NCBI RefSeq assembly: GCF_000276665.1 | Contig: NW_004955438.1 | Coordinates: 16,540,317-16,604,316, forward strand | Reading direction: 5' to 3' | Length of the DNA stretch: 64,000 bases | DNA from: Chinchilla lanigera | Lineage: Eukaryota; Chordata; Mammalia; Rodentia; Chinchillidae | Part shown: piece after piece, positions 23,233 to 34,566 of the stretch | Layout of the letters: each line of letters starts with the position of its first letter | Numbering within the stretch: position 1 is the first letter of the stretch | Notes under the pieces: model-generated | Told to the model about the DNA's origin: nothing | Databases searched by the model: none | Seen by the model: only the letters and a program-made list of their open reading frames with translations | Translations under genes and position numbers: made by a program

Positions 23233-24899
23233 ACTTGATTCACTGGCTCGCTACTACCACGCCAATCTTCATTGTTAGCCCATGAGTATCCATCTGCCTT
23301 AGAAGCAGATCCCAAGATTGGATTTTTGTTCCAGTGATTTATTGGGGAAAAGAGGAGCAAGGGGAACATAATAGAGAAGGTGGGAGACCAATTCTGCCTT
23401 GTTCCACAGGAGCTCTGGAGCACTGAAATGTTGACCCATTTCCAGGTGCAGCCTTGGTGGCCGTCAGCAGCCAGCCACTGGCTGAGGTCTGCAGATTGCA
23501 GTGAGTGTAGCCTCCTGAACTCCCAGAGAGTTACCAGCCACGGCTACTGCACCGCCCAACTCCAAACAACTTCCCCGTTGCCAGATCTCGAGGGACAATC
23601 AGTGCTTTGTTCTGCCACTTATCTCAGAGGATATACTGTGGGACAGGACCCCCCTTGGGGAGCCCCCACAATGCAGATGTGTGACTGGGCTCCACCCAGG
23701 GGGAGTTCCAGGAATGCAACTGCATGATGGGACCCCACCTGCCTGAGTTCCAGGTCTCCTAGGGGTGGACAGGGAGCATGTGAACTGACATACAAAGGAG
23801 ACAGAGTCAGAACCAAGGAAGTCCAAAACAGGAGGCTCATGGACAGAGAGACAGATGTCCTGGGGCCAGTGTCAGAGAGAGTTGGAGGACGATCCACTTC
23901 AGCTTTATTCTAAGGAGAATGGGAGCCCTGGAGGGCTCTGAGCACAAGAAGCAACAGCTCTGATTTAACCCTTCAGCAGCTCGCTTGGGCTGCTGTGATA
24001 ATAACAGAAGGCAGAGAGACCAGGAAGAAGGGTGGAAAACATGAATGAGTTTTGTGCAGCAACTGAGGTGTAACAATCCAGAGGGAGATGGTGGTCTGAG
24101 GACAGAAGCTCACCAGATCTGCATGGATGGCTTGCGGTCCTACAGGTAAGGTGAAGCAACAGTACATGCTAATGCTGGAGTGTGGCGAAGATAGCGGACA
24201 GCTGTGGTGATCTGACGTGTGGCAGGAGCTGTACTCTTTGGTTTGCTCAAAGAACCTGGCAACTGAAACAACTTCCATTTACTAAGTGCTTGACCACAGA
24301 AACAACTAATACTTATTAGATGCCGACTGCATCCCAGGAGCTCCCAGCTTGAACAGAAAGGGACTTGGAATGAGAGATGTCAAGGGAGACTTCGTTTCTG
24401 ATGTCCTATTGACTGTACCTTTACTGAACAGATCCCAGGAACCTAGGAGCACATGGTCCAATGCAGTTCATCAGAACTGAGATGTGAGGAGAAGACAGTG
24501 ACCTGCAGGGTCCAAGATGAATCAGGGCACCTCACATCTCACCAGCACCTCAGTACATCCCCTTCCTTCACCCCCAGGACCAGGGTCCTGTGCCAGATAA
24601 GGTGAACACAGAAGAATAAGCAGACCTTGCCCAACAATGGTTTCCAAACCAGTCAGAGGCAGATGCTCAGTCCCTCTGGAAAGAGTCTTTCCACCACAAG
24701 TAACAGAATCTCAACAGAAACAGATTCACATGAAAATTCTAGGGTCTACTGTAGCTGGAGTCCAGGAAAATTTCTAGTTCAGGAGACACTGAATCTGTTT
24801 AACATGTCATCATCACCTAGTGTCACCAGTGGTGCCAAAGTTAGGGACATTGTGGATCCCCAAGAGGCCATTACTGGAAGAAAAATGAGAAACTATGCA
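23233..24899. other. Unique sequence, possible LTR debris
   Basis: No gene recognised. At 24270-24345 a weak antisense L2-like segment ('tttactaagtgcttgacc') is visible. Confidence 0.35.
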
Positions 24900-26073
24900 A
24901 CACTAACTGGACCTTGAGTCAAACCAAGGGAAATTATCCAGGGATGCACTGAGGAGGGCATATTTGGCAGCCACAGGGGTGATCAGCCAGTGGTACAGGA
25001 CCAGGGGCATCTGTGCTGAGATCTAAGGGGAATCTCCCACATCTTCCTCTTGGGAAGAAAGTCATCCTGAGGCAAGCGATTAGGGCATGGCACAGAGGCT
25101 GGATACCTGGGCATGATCTGTCAATCACAGGGAACTGTCAAGTCATGGCTGAGATGCATGCACAGAGCAACTTCCCACGGTCCAGAGCTGACGTCAGGAG
25201 AAGGATGTACAAGATGGCACCTGAAGGGACTCAGGCCCACTGTCTTCTTACTTTTCCAGTGACCTGTCCTGCATGTAGCGAGCACTTTTCTCTTCTTTTC
25301 ACTTCTATTTCTTCTTGTCTCTCTCTTTTTACCTCTTTCTTTTATTGATAAATAAATGAAACTGTTATATTCATTGGTTGTGTCTGTCCAATTCTTTTCA
25401 CCCCAGGGCCTGACAAAAGGAGGGATAGTGTGACCTAAAGCAAAGAGGCCTAGGGGCGAATCTGCTTTGGGGAGTGGGAGAGAGTGGGGAGCTGGCCATT
25501 GGGAGGTTTAGGGGATGAGGGAAGAAGTGTGTTAGGGCTGGCTTATACCTAGACCTCGGGGCACCTGGTGGAACCTGGAGATCCTCTTACGAGCAAGGGG
25601 AGGAACTGGAGGTTCCAGATCACGGTGATGCATCCATACTTTAGGGAAGATTACCCATGGCAAGTGGAGGTGGACAAGCATGGTTATAGAAGACTGCTGT
25701 GGCCCTTCACAGGGGCAGTAACCATGGAATCTGAGTGGTTAGACTACAGGAGAGAGACTCGGGGACTGCTTCAATGTAGGGAGCGGGCACGGCAGGCAAC
25801 AACTTGCTTGTCCAATGTCCACTGTCCTTGCCGAGAGTAACTGGGAGCAAGGTGACTACTCACTGCTCACCTTCCCAGGAGCCCTGCAGTAAATGTGGCC
25901 ATGCACCACAGTCATGCCAATGGGCTATAAAGCAAGGTCTACCAGGCAAAGCTATTGTTTTCTATATAAGAAGGAAAACATTCACGTAACACGAACATTT
26001 ATTTCCTTCTCTTTTACCTTGTTTGGAATTCCTGGAGGTAGAACTGCTGTCTTGTGACCTTGAGGAGAGCTTT
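24900..26073 (+). other. Unclassified, LTR/retroelement-like stretch
   Basis: A pyrimidine-rich segment (25240-25340) is followed by 'gataaataaatgaaactgtt', a promoter/poly(A)-like arrangement reminiscent of an LTR R region. Downstream, 25568-25989 holds two overlapping open frames of 90 and 61 codons. The second contains a Cys-X2-Cys ... His-X4-Cys spacing that loosely recalls a gag zinc knuckle but with a shortened Cys-to-His gap. I recognise no primer-binding site and no LTR ends. It could be an eroded endogenous retroelement or unrelated sequence. Confidence 0.25.
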
Positions 26074-26098
26074 AAGACAAACACTGTGCCGGATGAGG

Positions 26099-26420
26099 GA
26101 ACAGAGAAAAACAGAACAGGGAAAAGATGGGGAAAATTATGTACATATGTGTATACAGGATAGCTAACATAGTTGTACTGACTTCCCTTGCTTTATTGAA
26201 AGGAACAGTTAATGTTTAATTGTTTGATCAACCTTACATGTTATATTTGTTTTCCTAAGTAACCACTTTGAAAATATCAACATGTAATACAACAATCATT
26301 GTTAATTTCCTATCACCTTGTCTGAAATTCAGCATTGCTTGTATTGTTTTTGTCTTATTTTGTAAATGTATGTGTGTTTGTTAATATGTTTTCATTCTTT
26401 TATCTTTAAAATAAAAAAAA
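26099..26420 (+). pseudogene. Retrocopy of an mRNA 3' end (poly(A), long TSD)
   Basis: An AT-rich insert of about 320 bases ends in AATAAA (26410-26415) running into an A tract. It is flanked by an imperfect direct repeat of about 23 bases: 26074-26098 and 26421-26443 share AAGACAAA[c/g]ACTGTG followed by GATGAGG, with one substitution and a small indel. Tail plus long flanking repeat is the mark of L1-driven retroposition of a 5'-truncated transcript. It looks like an untranslated region and I cannot name the parent. A 5'-truncated LINE tail is the alternative. Confidence 0.6.
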
Positions 26421-26443
26421 AAGACAAAGACTGTGGAGATGAG

Positions 26444-26694
26444 GCCATAAGGAGTCTGGGTTTTTGATGGTTTCCTTAAGCAGGTACCCAGCCCCAGGCT
26501 GCCTGCTTACGGACACCACGTTATGTGACATGGGAGACACTTCACTGGCTGAGCCACTGTTGCAGAAGGATTCAAGCAGATTCTATAAGATAGTGTTCAA
26601 AATATCTTGGAAATGAAGAAGCAGGTAGGGGTTTATGTGTTAGCTGAGTGGGAACCCTGGGAGCCGACCAAGTTTGGGAGGATCAGCATGGAAA
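26444..26694. other. Unique sequence
   Basis: Nothing recognised. Confidence 0.3.
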
Positions 26695-26800
26695 AGAGCC
26701 AGAATGGCCTGTGGGTGACTGAGGCTCTGGGAAAACCCCTTGACCTTCTCAGCCTCTGCTTCCTGATCAGTGACGTGGGACTTTAAAACCCAATACATTC
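26695..26800 (+). mobile_element. Probable MIR fragment
   Basis: Sense MIR pattern: 'tgggtgactgaggctctgg', 'ccttgaccttctcagcctct', 'gcttcctgatcagtgacgtg'. Confidence 0.5.
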
Positions 26801-28274
26801 AGAAGACCAGAAGCAAGTCCCTTCTAGAAAGCATCCAGTGCATGCTCCAGCTTCCCAAGAAGTAACTCACAGATTGGGCTTTGTAGATCAGGAAAAAGCA
26901 GCCCAGGTTTCTGAGGGATCTAAGGCAGACATAGGTTAGAGAAGCCAACACAGGAAGGTAGCTGATCATAGTGGCCCAGCTCAAAGGCCCCTCGGCTTCC
27001 CATGGGATACAGGTGTCCGTCCATCCATAAGTGGCGGAGGCGGTAAAGGCTCCCTAGGGTGCACGCATGGGCCCTGGCCCATGCCTCCTCTTTTAGTGCA
27101 GCATACTTAAGCCGAGTGTGGATGATTTACACCCAGACACAGAGATGACTAAGGATGGGTGGTCAGATGTTTGTGGGCTCATTTTCATATTAGATTTCGT
27201 GCAGCAACATAAACTCCAAAGAGCAAACAAACAGAGCTGACCCGAATGTGTTTATAATGGTTATTAGCGGGGAGGGGACTTCTGCTCAGGCATTCCACGG
27301 GGTGACTCAGCTCCTGTTTACTGCTTGTGGCCTGTTCGCTGGAAGCCTGCAGACTGATGCCAGCTAACTGTGCTGGATCCAGAATTTACAGGACCGTGTT
27401 CTCTGGAGTCAGGGAATCAGGGGCAGAAGGGACACTGAAGCCATCCAGGCCACCACTCACGGGAGCGGGAGTTCCCTTCCTGGGTCCTGAGCAAGCTGAG
27501 GCTTGGTCTCTGCTTCCATACCTCCAGAGACACAGGGTCTTCACTGCCTGCCAGGAGATGCTCAGAGCCTGGCACAGTGTCAGACTCCAGAAATGCCCAT
27601 CCAGTTCTCTTCCAGCCAATACTAGTTTTTAAGGAGGCTCGAACTGGGTTCTGGGTATGTGAGATGGATAAACTCAGCTCATGACCTTGCGGATCCCAAT
27701 GTCTAGAAGGGAAGAGGGGGAAGTGAGCAGGTGATAATGGCAGGGTGGTGGGTGAGACAGTGGGATCATGTGTGTGTAACACAGGTGGGTGCTCACAGGA
27801 GGGCTCTCACCTGGCACCAGGGAGCATGGGCAGGTGGGAGGGGTAAGTGATGGGAGTTGGAGGTGGCTCTGACTCCTGGAGTCCAGATGAGATCATCTAG
27901 AGCACCCGCTTCTCTCCCTGGGGAAACCCAAAGCTACTTCCAGGATTTTGGAGGGCCTTAGGTTCCACGGATGCCTCTGGCTCCAGTTGGCTGATTCCAT
28001 TGCATTGCATGGCATTCAGTTTATGCCTCCTCTCAGCCAACCCACCCTTCACCCCACTTGCGTGTGCATGGAATTGGGCTCCCCCTGTTTCCTCTAAGAA
28101 AACAAGAGACTGTGCACACTGAGCGTGCACCAGGTTGTGTAGCTGACCCCGAAGGCCTGGGGAGGGAAGCAGGATGTGTGTGCAAGGTCCCAGGGGCAGA
28201 CTGTCAGGGTCACAGGACAGTCACCAACATCTGCACTTTGCTTGCCCATGTGGAAGACTCCCCCTGAGCTGGGC
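26801..28274. other. Unique sequence
   Basis: No gene or repeat recognised. A TGACTCA (AP-1-like) heptamer occurs at 27302-27308 in a locally GC-rich patch, which may be chance. Confidence 0.35.
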
Positions 28275-28383
28275 ATTAGGATTAGGGTTAAGGCTAGGGG
28301 TAAGGGTAGGGGTAGATGTATGGGTAGGGGCAGGGTTAGGGCTAGGGCTGGAGTTAGGGTAAGAGTTGCGGTTAGGGTTAGGA
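28275..28383 (+). repeat. Interstitial telomere-like (TTAGGG)n tract, degenerate
   Basis: About 109 bases of TTAGGG variants: exact or near units (ttaggg, ctaggg, gtaggg, taaggg) run head to tail, with the G-rich strand on plus throughout. Three exact or near-exact units lie at each end (attaggattagggttaagg at left, ggttagggttagg at right). Degeneration is mainly T-to-C/G in the first positions, as in aged telomeric repeats. Confidence 0.88.
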
Positions 28384-28939
28384 CCATCTATCTCCCTTTC
28401 CCACTGCTTTTCATCCTCCCTTCATCTCCAGAGCACCCTGCTCTCCGCAGCCTCACAGTCACTTCCCAAACCCACCCAGGGCTCAGCAAGCTGAAAGGAT
28501 GTTTCCCAGAGAAAAATCTCTGCCTTTCGCAGAGGCGTGATTGCACACAGCAATTCCCCTTACTCTGAGGTCCCTGGATTCATGGAGCCCTGCTCTGTCC
28601 CCCAGACGGTGCAGAGAATCCTACATCCTGTCCTTTCCTGGAAAGAGGCTGTGTCTACATCTTGTTCTCAACCTGTGCCAGCCTGGAAGGGAAGTGTCTG
28701 CCCAGCGTTTCCTTGTACTATTCACTTTCTATCATTAGCAAGAGCCTTTGTTCCTCATTCTTGGCTGTGGGTTTTTCTGACCCCTGGCAAGTGACATGGG
28801 CAGCTGTGCTAACCTAGGGCAGGGGTCTGTTTCTTCTCTGGCTTGCATAGGACAGGCAATTGCTTATAGCTAGGGTGGGCCAGGGAGCTCAGAAACATCC
28901 AAGGCTCCTGTCCCCCGAAAGTCTGCCCTGGGGTCCTTG
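28384..28939. other. Unique sequence
   Basis: Nothing recognised. Confidence 0.35.
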
Positions 28940-29077
28940 CCGGCTGTAGTGGATTGACAACTGGTGGTCAACTTATAACACGCAGCTGAACTGAGTAAGC
29001 GTGGTGCTGGGTATGCAGGCCCACCTGAGGGTTGTTGCCAGCAGTATAAGAGGCAGAACTGGACAAGAAGAAGTTAG

Positions 29078-29168
29078 GCTGTTGGGAGCTGAGGAGGCTG
29101 TTAGGAATTGTAGACGCTATTGGGAGCCTGTTGGAAGCTGAGAGAAGCTGTAAGGAGCTGTTGGTTCT
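29078..29168 (+). repeat. ~19-bp tandem repeats in the LTR
   Basis: Successive units of the form GCTGTT(g/a)GGA(g/a)(c/t)TG recur about five times with indels. This is a typical U3 enhancer-like expansion, although any regulatory role is inferred. Confidence 0.7.
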
Positions 29169-29172
29169 CTTG

Positions 29173-29505
29173 GAGGAGCTTGCCATGCTGGCTTTCCTGA
29201 TGAACTTGGCTGTTTTCACCCTCCAAGGAGCTTGGGACCTTGTTTCTGCTGAGAATGGCTTTGGCCCACTTTGGGGAAGCTTTGGTCCTCACTTTGATCA
29301 TCTCTTCCTGATTCCAGAGGGAAAGGTGGTATACTGCCCAGTCTCCTGGAGAAGTTTGCTGCTTTGGCTTTTCTGATGCGAACTCAGCTGTCTTGATCAT
29401 CCAAGGAGCTCAGGACCTCACTGTTGCTGAAGATGGCTGTGGTACTTTTCTAGGGAGCTCTGGTTCTTATTTTGAGCATCATTTCCTCGCTCCGGTGTAG
29501 AACCC
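29173..29505 (+). repeat. ~176-bp diverged tandem duplication in the LTR
   Basis: Two copies share ordered blocks: 'gaggagcttgccatgctgg' with 'gagaagtttgctgctttgg', 'tccaaggagcttgggacct' with 'tccaaggagctcaggacct', and 'tttgatcatctcttcctg' with 'tttgagcatcatttcctc'. Confidence 0.75.
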
Positions 29506-29601
29506 TCAGCTTGCTAGCACAGATCCTTCATCCCGCTGGCACAGACTTTTTAGATTCCACTGCTGACCTTTGGGCCTTCCTAGCACAGATCCATGAAACA
29601 G

Positions 29602-29718
29602 GCCTGCATGAGACATTGTTATGGGCTCTAGGCCTCCAGCTGGACTCATGGGAGGCACTGTCTAGGTCTTCAGCTGAGCTCATGCAGGACATTATTGTGG
29701 GATCCAGGCCCTCAGCTG
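29602..29718 (+). repeat. Three ~34-42-bp tandem repeats in the LTR
   Basis: Three units (29602-29642, 29643-29676, 29677-29718) each end in 'cagctg' after 'aggcct/aggtct/aggccct' and share 'catg...gacatt(g/a)tt'. The middle unit is shortened. Confidence 0.75.
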
Positions 29719-30079
29719 GGGTTTAGTGGGTCTTTGGTGTGTGGCCAGATTTCCTTCACTCTCTTGTATCTGACTCTTTGGGTGACTATTATAAACAATC
29801 TTATAAAGTCTGTGTCCTGTATTATATCGTATCCCTTACAATAACCCCAAACCACAACACCGGCCTAGAAATGAGTGGATCTAGATCAAGGATGCAGTTA
29901 TGGACTGAGCAACCCCAAAGCCTCTGTCCTGACCCTGCATGTCCTGAAGGTGACTCAAGCCTGGAGTGGACCACTGACCACATCTAACTGAGAGAGACTT
30001 GTCCAGGCTGACTGTCCTCCAACAGCAGCAAGGACAGAGGGATCTGAGGGTGTAAGGCAGTTCCTGGGCCAGGCCTCAA

Positions 30080-30512
30080 TGCTATGGAATGAGCACGGTC
30101 CCCAAAGTGTGCGTGTGCTGGAAGCTTGGTCCCTTGGTGTGTTGGGAGGCAATGAAACCATTAAGAGGTGGTGCCCAGTGGGAAGTGATCAGGTCATGAA
30201 AGCCCAGCCTTGTGAAGGGATTACAGTAAGTTTCTTCTCCCCAAGTCCAAGTGCAGCGCAAGGGCAAGCCTGTCCCGGGAATCCCTCTGGGCTCTCACCC
30301 ATGATCTTGCTCTCCCTCTTGTATGTGTTCCCATCATGATACCACCAGCCATGATGTGACACAGCCGGGGTGGCCCTCACCAGGACCAAAACAGACCAGC
30401 TGATCTTGAACTTCCAACCTTCGAAACCATGAACTAAATAAACATCTTTAGTTTATAAAGCACTCGGCTTTGGGTAGTTTGTTACAGCTGTAGAAAATAG
30501 AATGAGAAAGCA
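30080..30512 (+). mobile_element. MaLR LTR (MLT1/MST-like, sense)
   Basis: Begins 'tgctatggaatgagcacgg', then 'gtgttgggaggcaatgaaac', 'gtgggaagtgatcaggtcat', 'accatgaactaaataaac' and 'ttgttacagctgtagaaaat', the sense order of a MaLR LTR. The 3' limit is approximate. Confidence 0.75.
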
Positions 30513-30560
30513 GGGTTCACTGCAAGGTCATGGTGCTCTTCCTTCTGTGTTTTTGTGCTG

Positions 30561-30939
30561 TGTTATGGTTTATGTCTAGATGGCCCCCAAGAGCCTCATG
30601 CTCTCACAGGTGCATCTTTGGAAGGTGATTGGGTTAGGGGGTGCTGTAGTTGCCTGGCTGTCAGGAGGTGGGTTCTGGTTGGAAGAGGTGACTCACTGTG
30701 GGAGTAACCTGGAAAGTTACATCTCCCTTGCTGGTTCCTCCTTTGACTCTCTCTGCTTTCTGGACACCATGACACAAGCAGCTATTCTTCCCCATGCCAC
30801 TGTGCCATGCTCACCTGCCTTGGAGTCAGACAACATGCAAGGGTTGAGACTCCTGAAACATGAGCCCAAGTAAACCTGTTCTCCTTTAAGCTGTGGGTGT
30901 CAGGTATTTGCCCCAGTGATAATGAAAGTGATTAAGACA
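30561..30939 (+). mobile_element. MaLR (ORR1/MT-like) solo LTR (sense)
   Basis: Sense LTR from 'tgttatggtttatgtctag' to 'agtgattaagaca', with 'atgagcccaagtaaacc' and 'ggtatttgccccagtgataa' near the 3' end. Flanks TGCTG and CCCTG agree at three of five. Confidence 0.85.
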
Positions 30940-31339
30940 CCCTGCGAAGATCCTCACCTAGGGCCCCATTCCTACTTTCATTTATCCTGAAAGCTCTTAT
31001 GATGACCCATGACTCAACCAGAACCTTGTCCCTCCTCCTTCATCTGAAGATTGGACCAACATGTGTCCTCTGAGCTTCAGCTGGCAATCTGTGCTGCCCT
31101 GGCCTTCAGTGCATTATCCTGCCGCTACAAAGGCTCCTTGCGGGCGGGGACTGGCTCTGCTCCAGCTCCATCTTCCATGCCTGTTGCAGAGTATGGTACA
31201 AATGAGCTGCCCTGGAAAAGTTTGCAGACCTGAACTCACCTGAACTTGGTGTGCTGAGGTCCAGATGGAAGAAGCCGGGGCTCACAAAAGTTATCTCCCA
31301 GTTATTTAGAAATCTGACAGCAAAAGTTATGTTTTCATG

Positions 31340-31735
31340 ATTATAAAACTACAGGCCATTTGCAAAATGCGGGAAAGCATAAGCAAAAGAAGAATGAACA
31401 ATATTCTGCCCACCCAGAGACAAGGCCTATGGCTGTTGGATTCATGAGCTTCTAGAGTTAATTTTTCATGCATCGTCCTATTTCGTGTTCTTTGCCAGGG
31501 CTATCATCGTGTTATATACACAATGTTGTAGACTCGCCCAGCCCCACTTGACATGGTATCATAAGCACGGTACTCTCAAGTTCCTCTTTGTAAACACCTT
31601 TTTAAACAGTTGCATCATCTTCCTCTCAGTGGGTTTGTCATGGTTTACTCAACCTTGGTTATGAGAAATTAGGTTGTTTCCACATTGTCAGCGATATAAA
31701 TAGTGGTGTGATGGCACACTTGTACCTCGCTGGCG
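31340..31735 (-). mobile_element. Possible LINE tail-like fragment
   Basis: The run 'ttgtaaacacctttttaaac', 'tgggtttgtcatggtttact', 'aggttgtttccacattgtc', 'gatataaatagtggtgtgat' resembles antisense LINE 3' ends. Too diverged for a family. Confidence 0.4.
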
Positions 31736-33780
31736 CCTGTGTGGAGATACAGGGCCCACTCTACAGCTTAACATCTGCCAGGCCCAGCCGCAGCCAAACA
31801 GAAGTCACAGGTGTGTTTCCTTTGGCTCCCACAGTGTCCATCTCTGTTATTATTTTTTAAAAATAATTTGAAAAACCAAGAGAAATCACACACTAATTTG
31901 GATTTACAGCTTCTTTCAAAGAATCACAGGATTGGGTAACCTAAGTGCTACGATGTCGCATATTGCCCACAGCTGAAGCCCTTTGGACGGGGCATGAGCT
32001 CCCCCTTGCCCCAGGGCCCTTATCTTCTCCTGCTTCCTTGATAGGGAGGCCAGGAGGCAGCAGCCCTTCATCACTGTCACTCAACTAAGACTTTTTTTCT
32101 TAATGAGAAGTGTGAGATATTTCTCCTACTTATGCTTTTTCCAAAAGAGGAACAAGAGAGTCAGACCAAGAGGACCTTGGGCCTCATGCAACTTGCTGGC
32201 ACTGAAGAATATTCCCAATACTTGGTCTGCAACTGTGTCTTTATAGAAAGGATGCTCCTCATGCGGACATCAAGAGAGAGTGTGAAAGGAGCACTGGTCC
32301 CTCTACCCCGGCTTGCTCCTCTGTGATGATGCTCTGCAAGGCTGCTGCTCTCATCTCTGTGTGCCTCCCCCCACCCCCACCAAGGCTGGAGTGCTCAGGA
32401 GGCTTCTTAGCAAAGAGACATCTGATTCCAGCAGGCCAAGGCACTGAGGAAGCACATGTCTGCCATAGCTCTCCGGCTGGAGACAGGGGGTTTCAGGAAC
32501 AGGACCGTCTGAGGTTCGATGCTGTCATCAGAGGCACCCGCTCTTTCTGGTCTCTCTTCTCTGCCACTCAGCACTAATGACTTCCTGAGTGAGATGCCTC
32601 TCATGGTTGTCAAACAGCGGTGGTGACAGTCGGGATACTGTGCTTCCTAGCTCACAGCCACCAGGACAAAGCAGGGGAAATTAATTTTCCTTCAGCTCAA
32701 TTGGGCCAAGCGAGGGCACATGCCCATGACTTGAGAGGTGATAGTTGCCAGGGGACTTCTGGGTGCCGATAATTAGAGCAGTCCCTGGGGCTGTAGGGGA
32801 CCCCAGAGCATCAGCCTCAGGCCCCCCCACAGCCTTCGTGGAGCTCACCCCCACTCCTGTCTGCTTTGTGTTTGTAGAGCCCAGTTCAATTCTTGAGTCA
32901 AATCCACATCCATCTCCATCTGGAACCGGTGGTCCCCAGACCCAGCAGGCAGAGTTCTTCCACTCAACCATCACCCCCAAGGCCAGACAGGCTGCCCCAA
33001 CCGTGAACCCCCAGTTCATTTCACTCTTCAGTTGGAACCTTCAAATACTGTTCTCAACAATGCCATATGTCAAAAAGGAACTTTTTAAAACCTCCCTATG
33101 GCCCCAAAAGACTGGATGACTGGAGCCTGATAGCATGCTTTGCTGGGCCATAAATATTTAAGTGAGCAGCAGTAGAGCTGCTTTTCCCATCGGGCTCCTG
33201 ATTTCCTTGTGGCCTCTGTACCATGTGCTAAGACAAGCTGTAATTGGGCTGTTTCTGCACGCACAGCTGATGCCCGTTCAGGACACTTCATAGTGTGCCA
33301 GTTTGCAAGTTCCAGGCCTTGCACAGTTGCGGGGTTGAGATGAGGAGGTTTTCTAGCTAACAGCTCTACCATACAACTCTTAGCTCTCTGACCCTGTGTC
33401 CTGGGCCACTGCCAGCCACAATCCAGTAAGCACAAAACCCTAAAGCGATTAGCCACGCAAAGGGTCCAGCTTTTGAAGCTGCCTTCCTGATGCTAGTGTA
33501 ATTATGCCTCTGCCTCCATAGCCCCCAGGCAGGCAACTGGTCTCTGAGGATGCTTCTAAATGCACATTAGGCCCACAGCCAGGGCTGCACGCTGTTCTGC
33601 AGAAAACCCTTGTAAGGAGGCTCATTTACACTTGGCAGAGGGTGAAATCACACAATATTAGGACTGGGGAGTAAGCAGTGGCGAGCTGAAAGTTGACTTC
33701 TCAGAGTACTTGCTTGGTGTCTCCTACGATGCTGAAGGGTGATTGGCTCTTGGACCTCGATTGCACACATTCCCCAAGAG
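31736..33780. other. Unique sequence
   Basis: About 2 kb with no recognised gene or repeat. Open frames (123 codons minus at 33085-33456, 124 codons plus at 32745-33119) have no known motifs. Confidence 0.4.
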
Positions 33781-34471
33781 CATGCCTTTGACATTTAGAG
33801 TTCCTCTTCTACCATTCAAACTTTCCATTCCATACAAACATTTATTCTCTCATTTTTATACTTCATGCATTTATATATGCAATTCTTTAGTTGATATAAA
33901 ATTTACTTACATAGAGAGAAATTCACAGATTCCAAATAGGCAATCTGATGGATTTTGACTTTTGCTCTTCAAGTGGCATAAATTGCTCTCACTATGGTTT
34001 TAATTTGCATTTTCCTGATGATGAGTGATGTGGAACATTTTGCCCATGTGTGTTGACCATTTGTAGATCTTTTGTGAGATGTCTGTTTAAATCTTTTGTC
34101 TAATTTTTATTATGTCTTTCTGTTATTGAATTATAAGAGTTTTAAAAATATCTTGGTTAACTTTTCTTATCAGATAGATGTTAATAAATATTTTCCCCAA
34201 GTATTGGGCCTACTCACCCACTTTTAAAGAAACAATGTCTCTTGGGGGAACAGAAGGTTTAATTTTGATAAATTTGAATTTGCTAATTTTTTTCATTTAT
34301 GCTTGCTGCTTTCTGTGTTCTATGTAGGTAAGTGATACCTATTTCAATGTACAAAGATATTTTCCTGACTTAAAATTTTTATTTTAGTCTTTTTGCTTAA
34401 GTACTGAATGCCATTTATTAATTAACTTTGATTAATGGTGTGAAGGAAACACTATAAATAAATGTATTGTG

Positions 34472-34521
34472 TTCCCGGTACCGGAGAAAAAAAAAAAACA
34501 AAAAAAAACAAAAAACAAAAA
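34472..34521 (+). mobile_element. Extremely 5'-truncated ID insertion with exact 16-bp TSD
   Basis: Only the last ~15 bases of the derived ID ('ttcccggtaccggag') plus an A-rich tail with CAAAAAA spacers are present. The exact 16-bp duplication AAATAAATGTATTGTG at 34456-34471 and 34522-34537 shows it arrived as a separate event, already truncated. Confidence 0.9.
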
Positions 34522-34566
34522 AAATAAATGTATTGTGAATATGGTTGTATAGAACTGGTTGATTCT

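Larger units (their letters stand above)
28945..29859 (+). mobile_element. Solo retroviral-type LTR, 915 bp, exact TSD
   Basis: The element starts TGTAGTGG and ends CACAACA, giving TGT...ACA termini, and is flanked by the exact 5-bp repeat CCGGC at 28940-28944 and 29860-29864. Inside are three sets of tandem repeats (29078-29168, 29173-29505, 29602-29718) in the likely U3, then a possible TATA box 'attataaac' near 29788 and a T/A-rich R/U5-like end. No coding region follows, so it is a solo LTR. A 5-bp duplication fits several ERV classes. I do not recognise the family. Orientation is inferred from the TATA-like placement. Confidence 0.85.

Noticed and set aside
28094..28568. Arg/Val/Gly-rich and Leu/Thr-rich repeat frames
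   Set aside because: They are translations of the telomere-like repeat.
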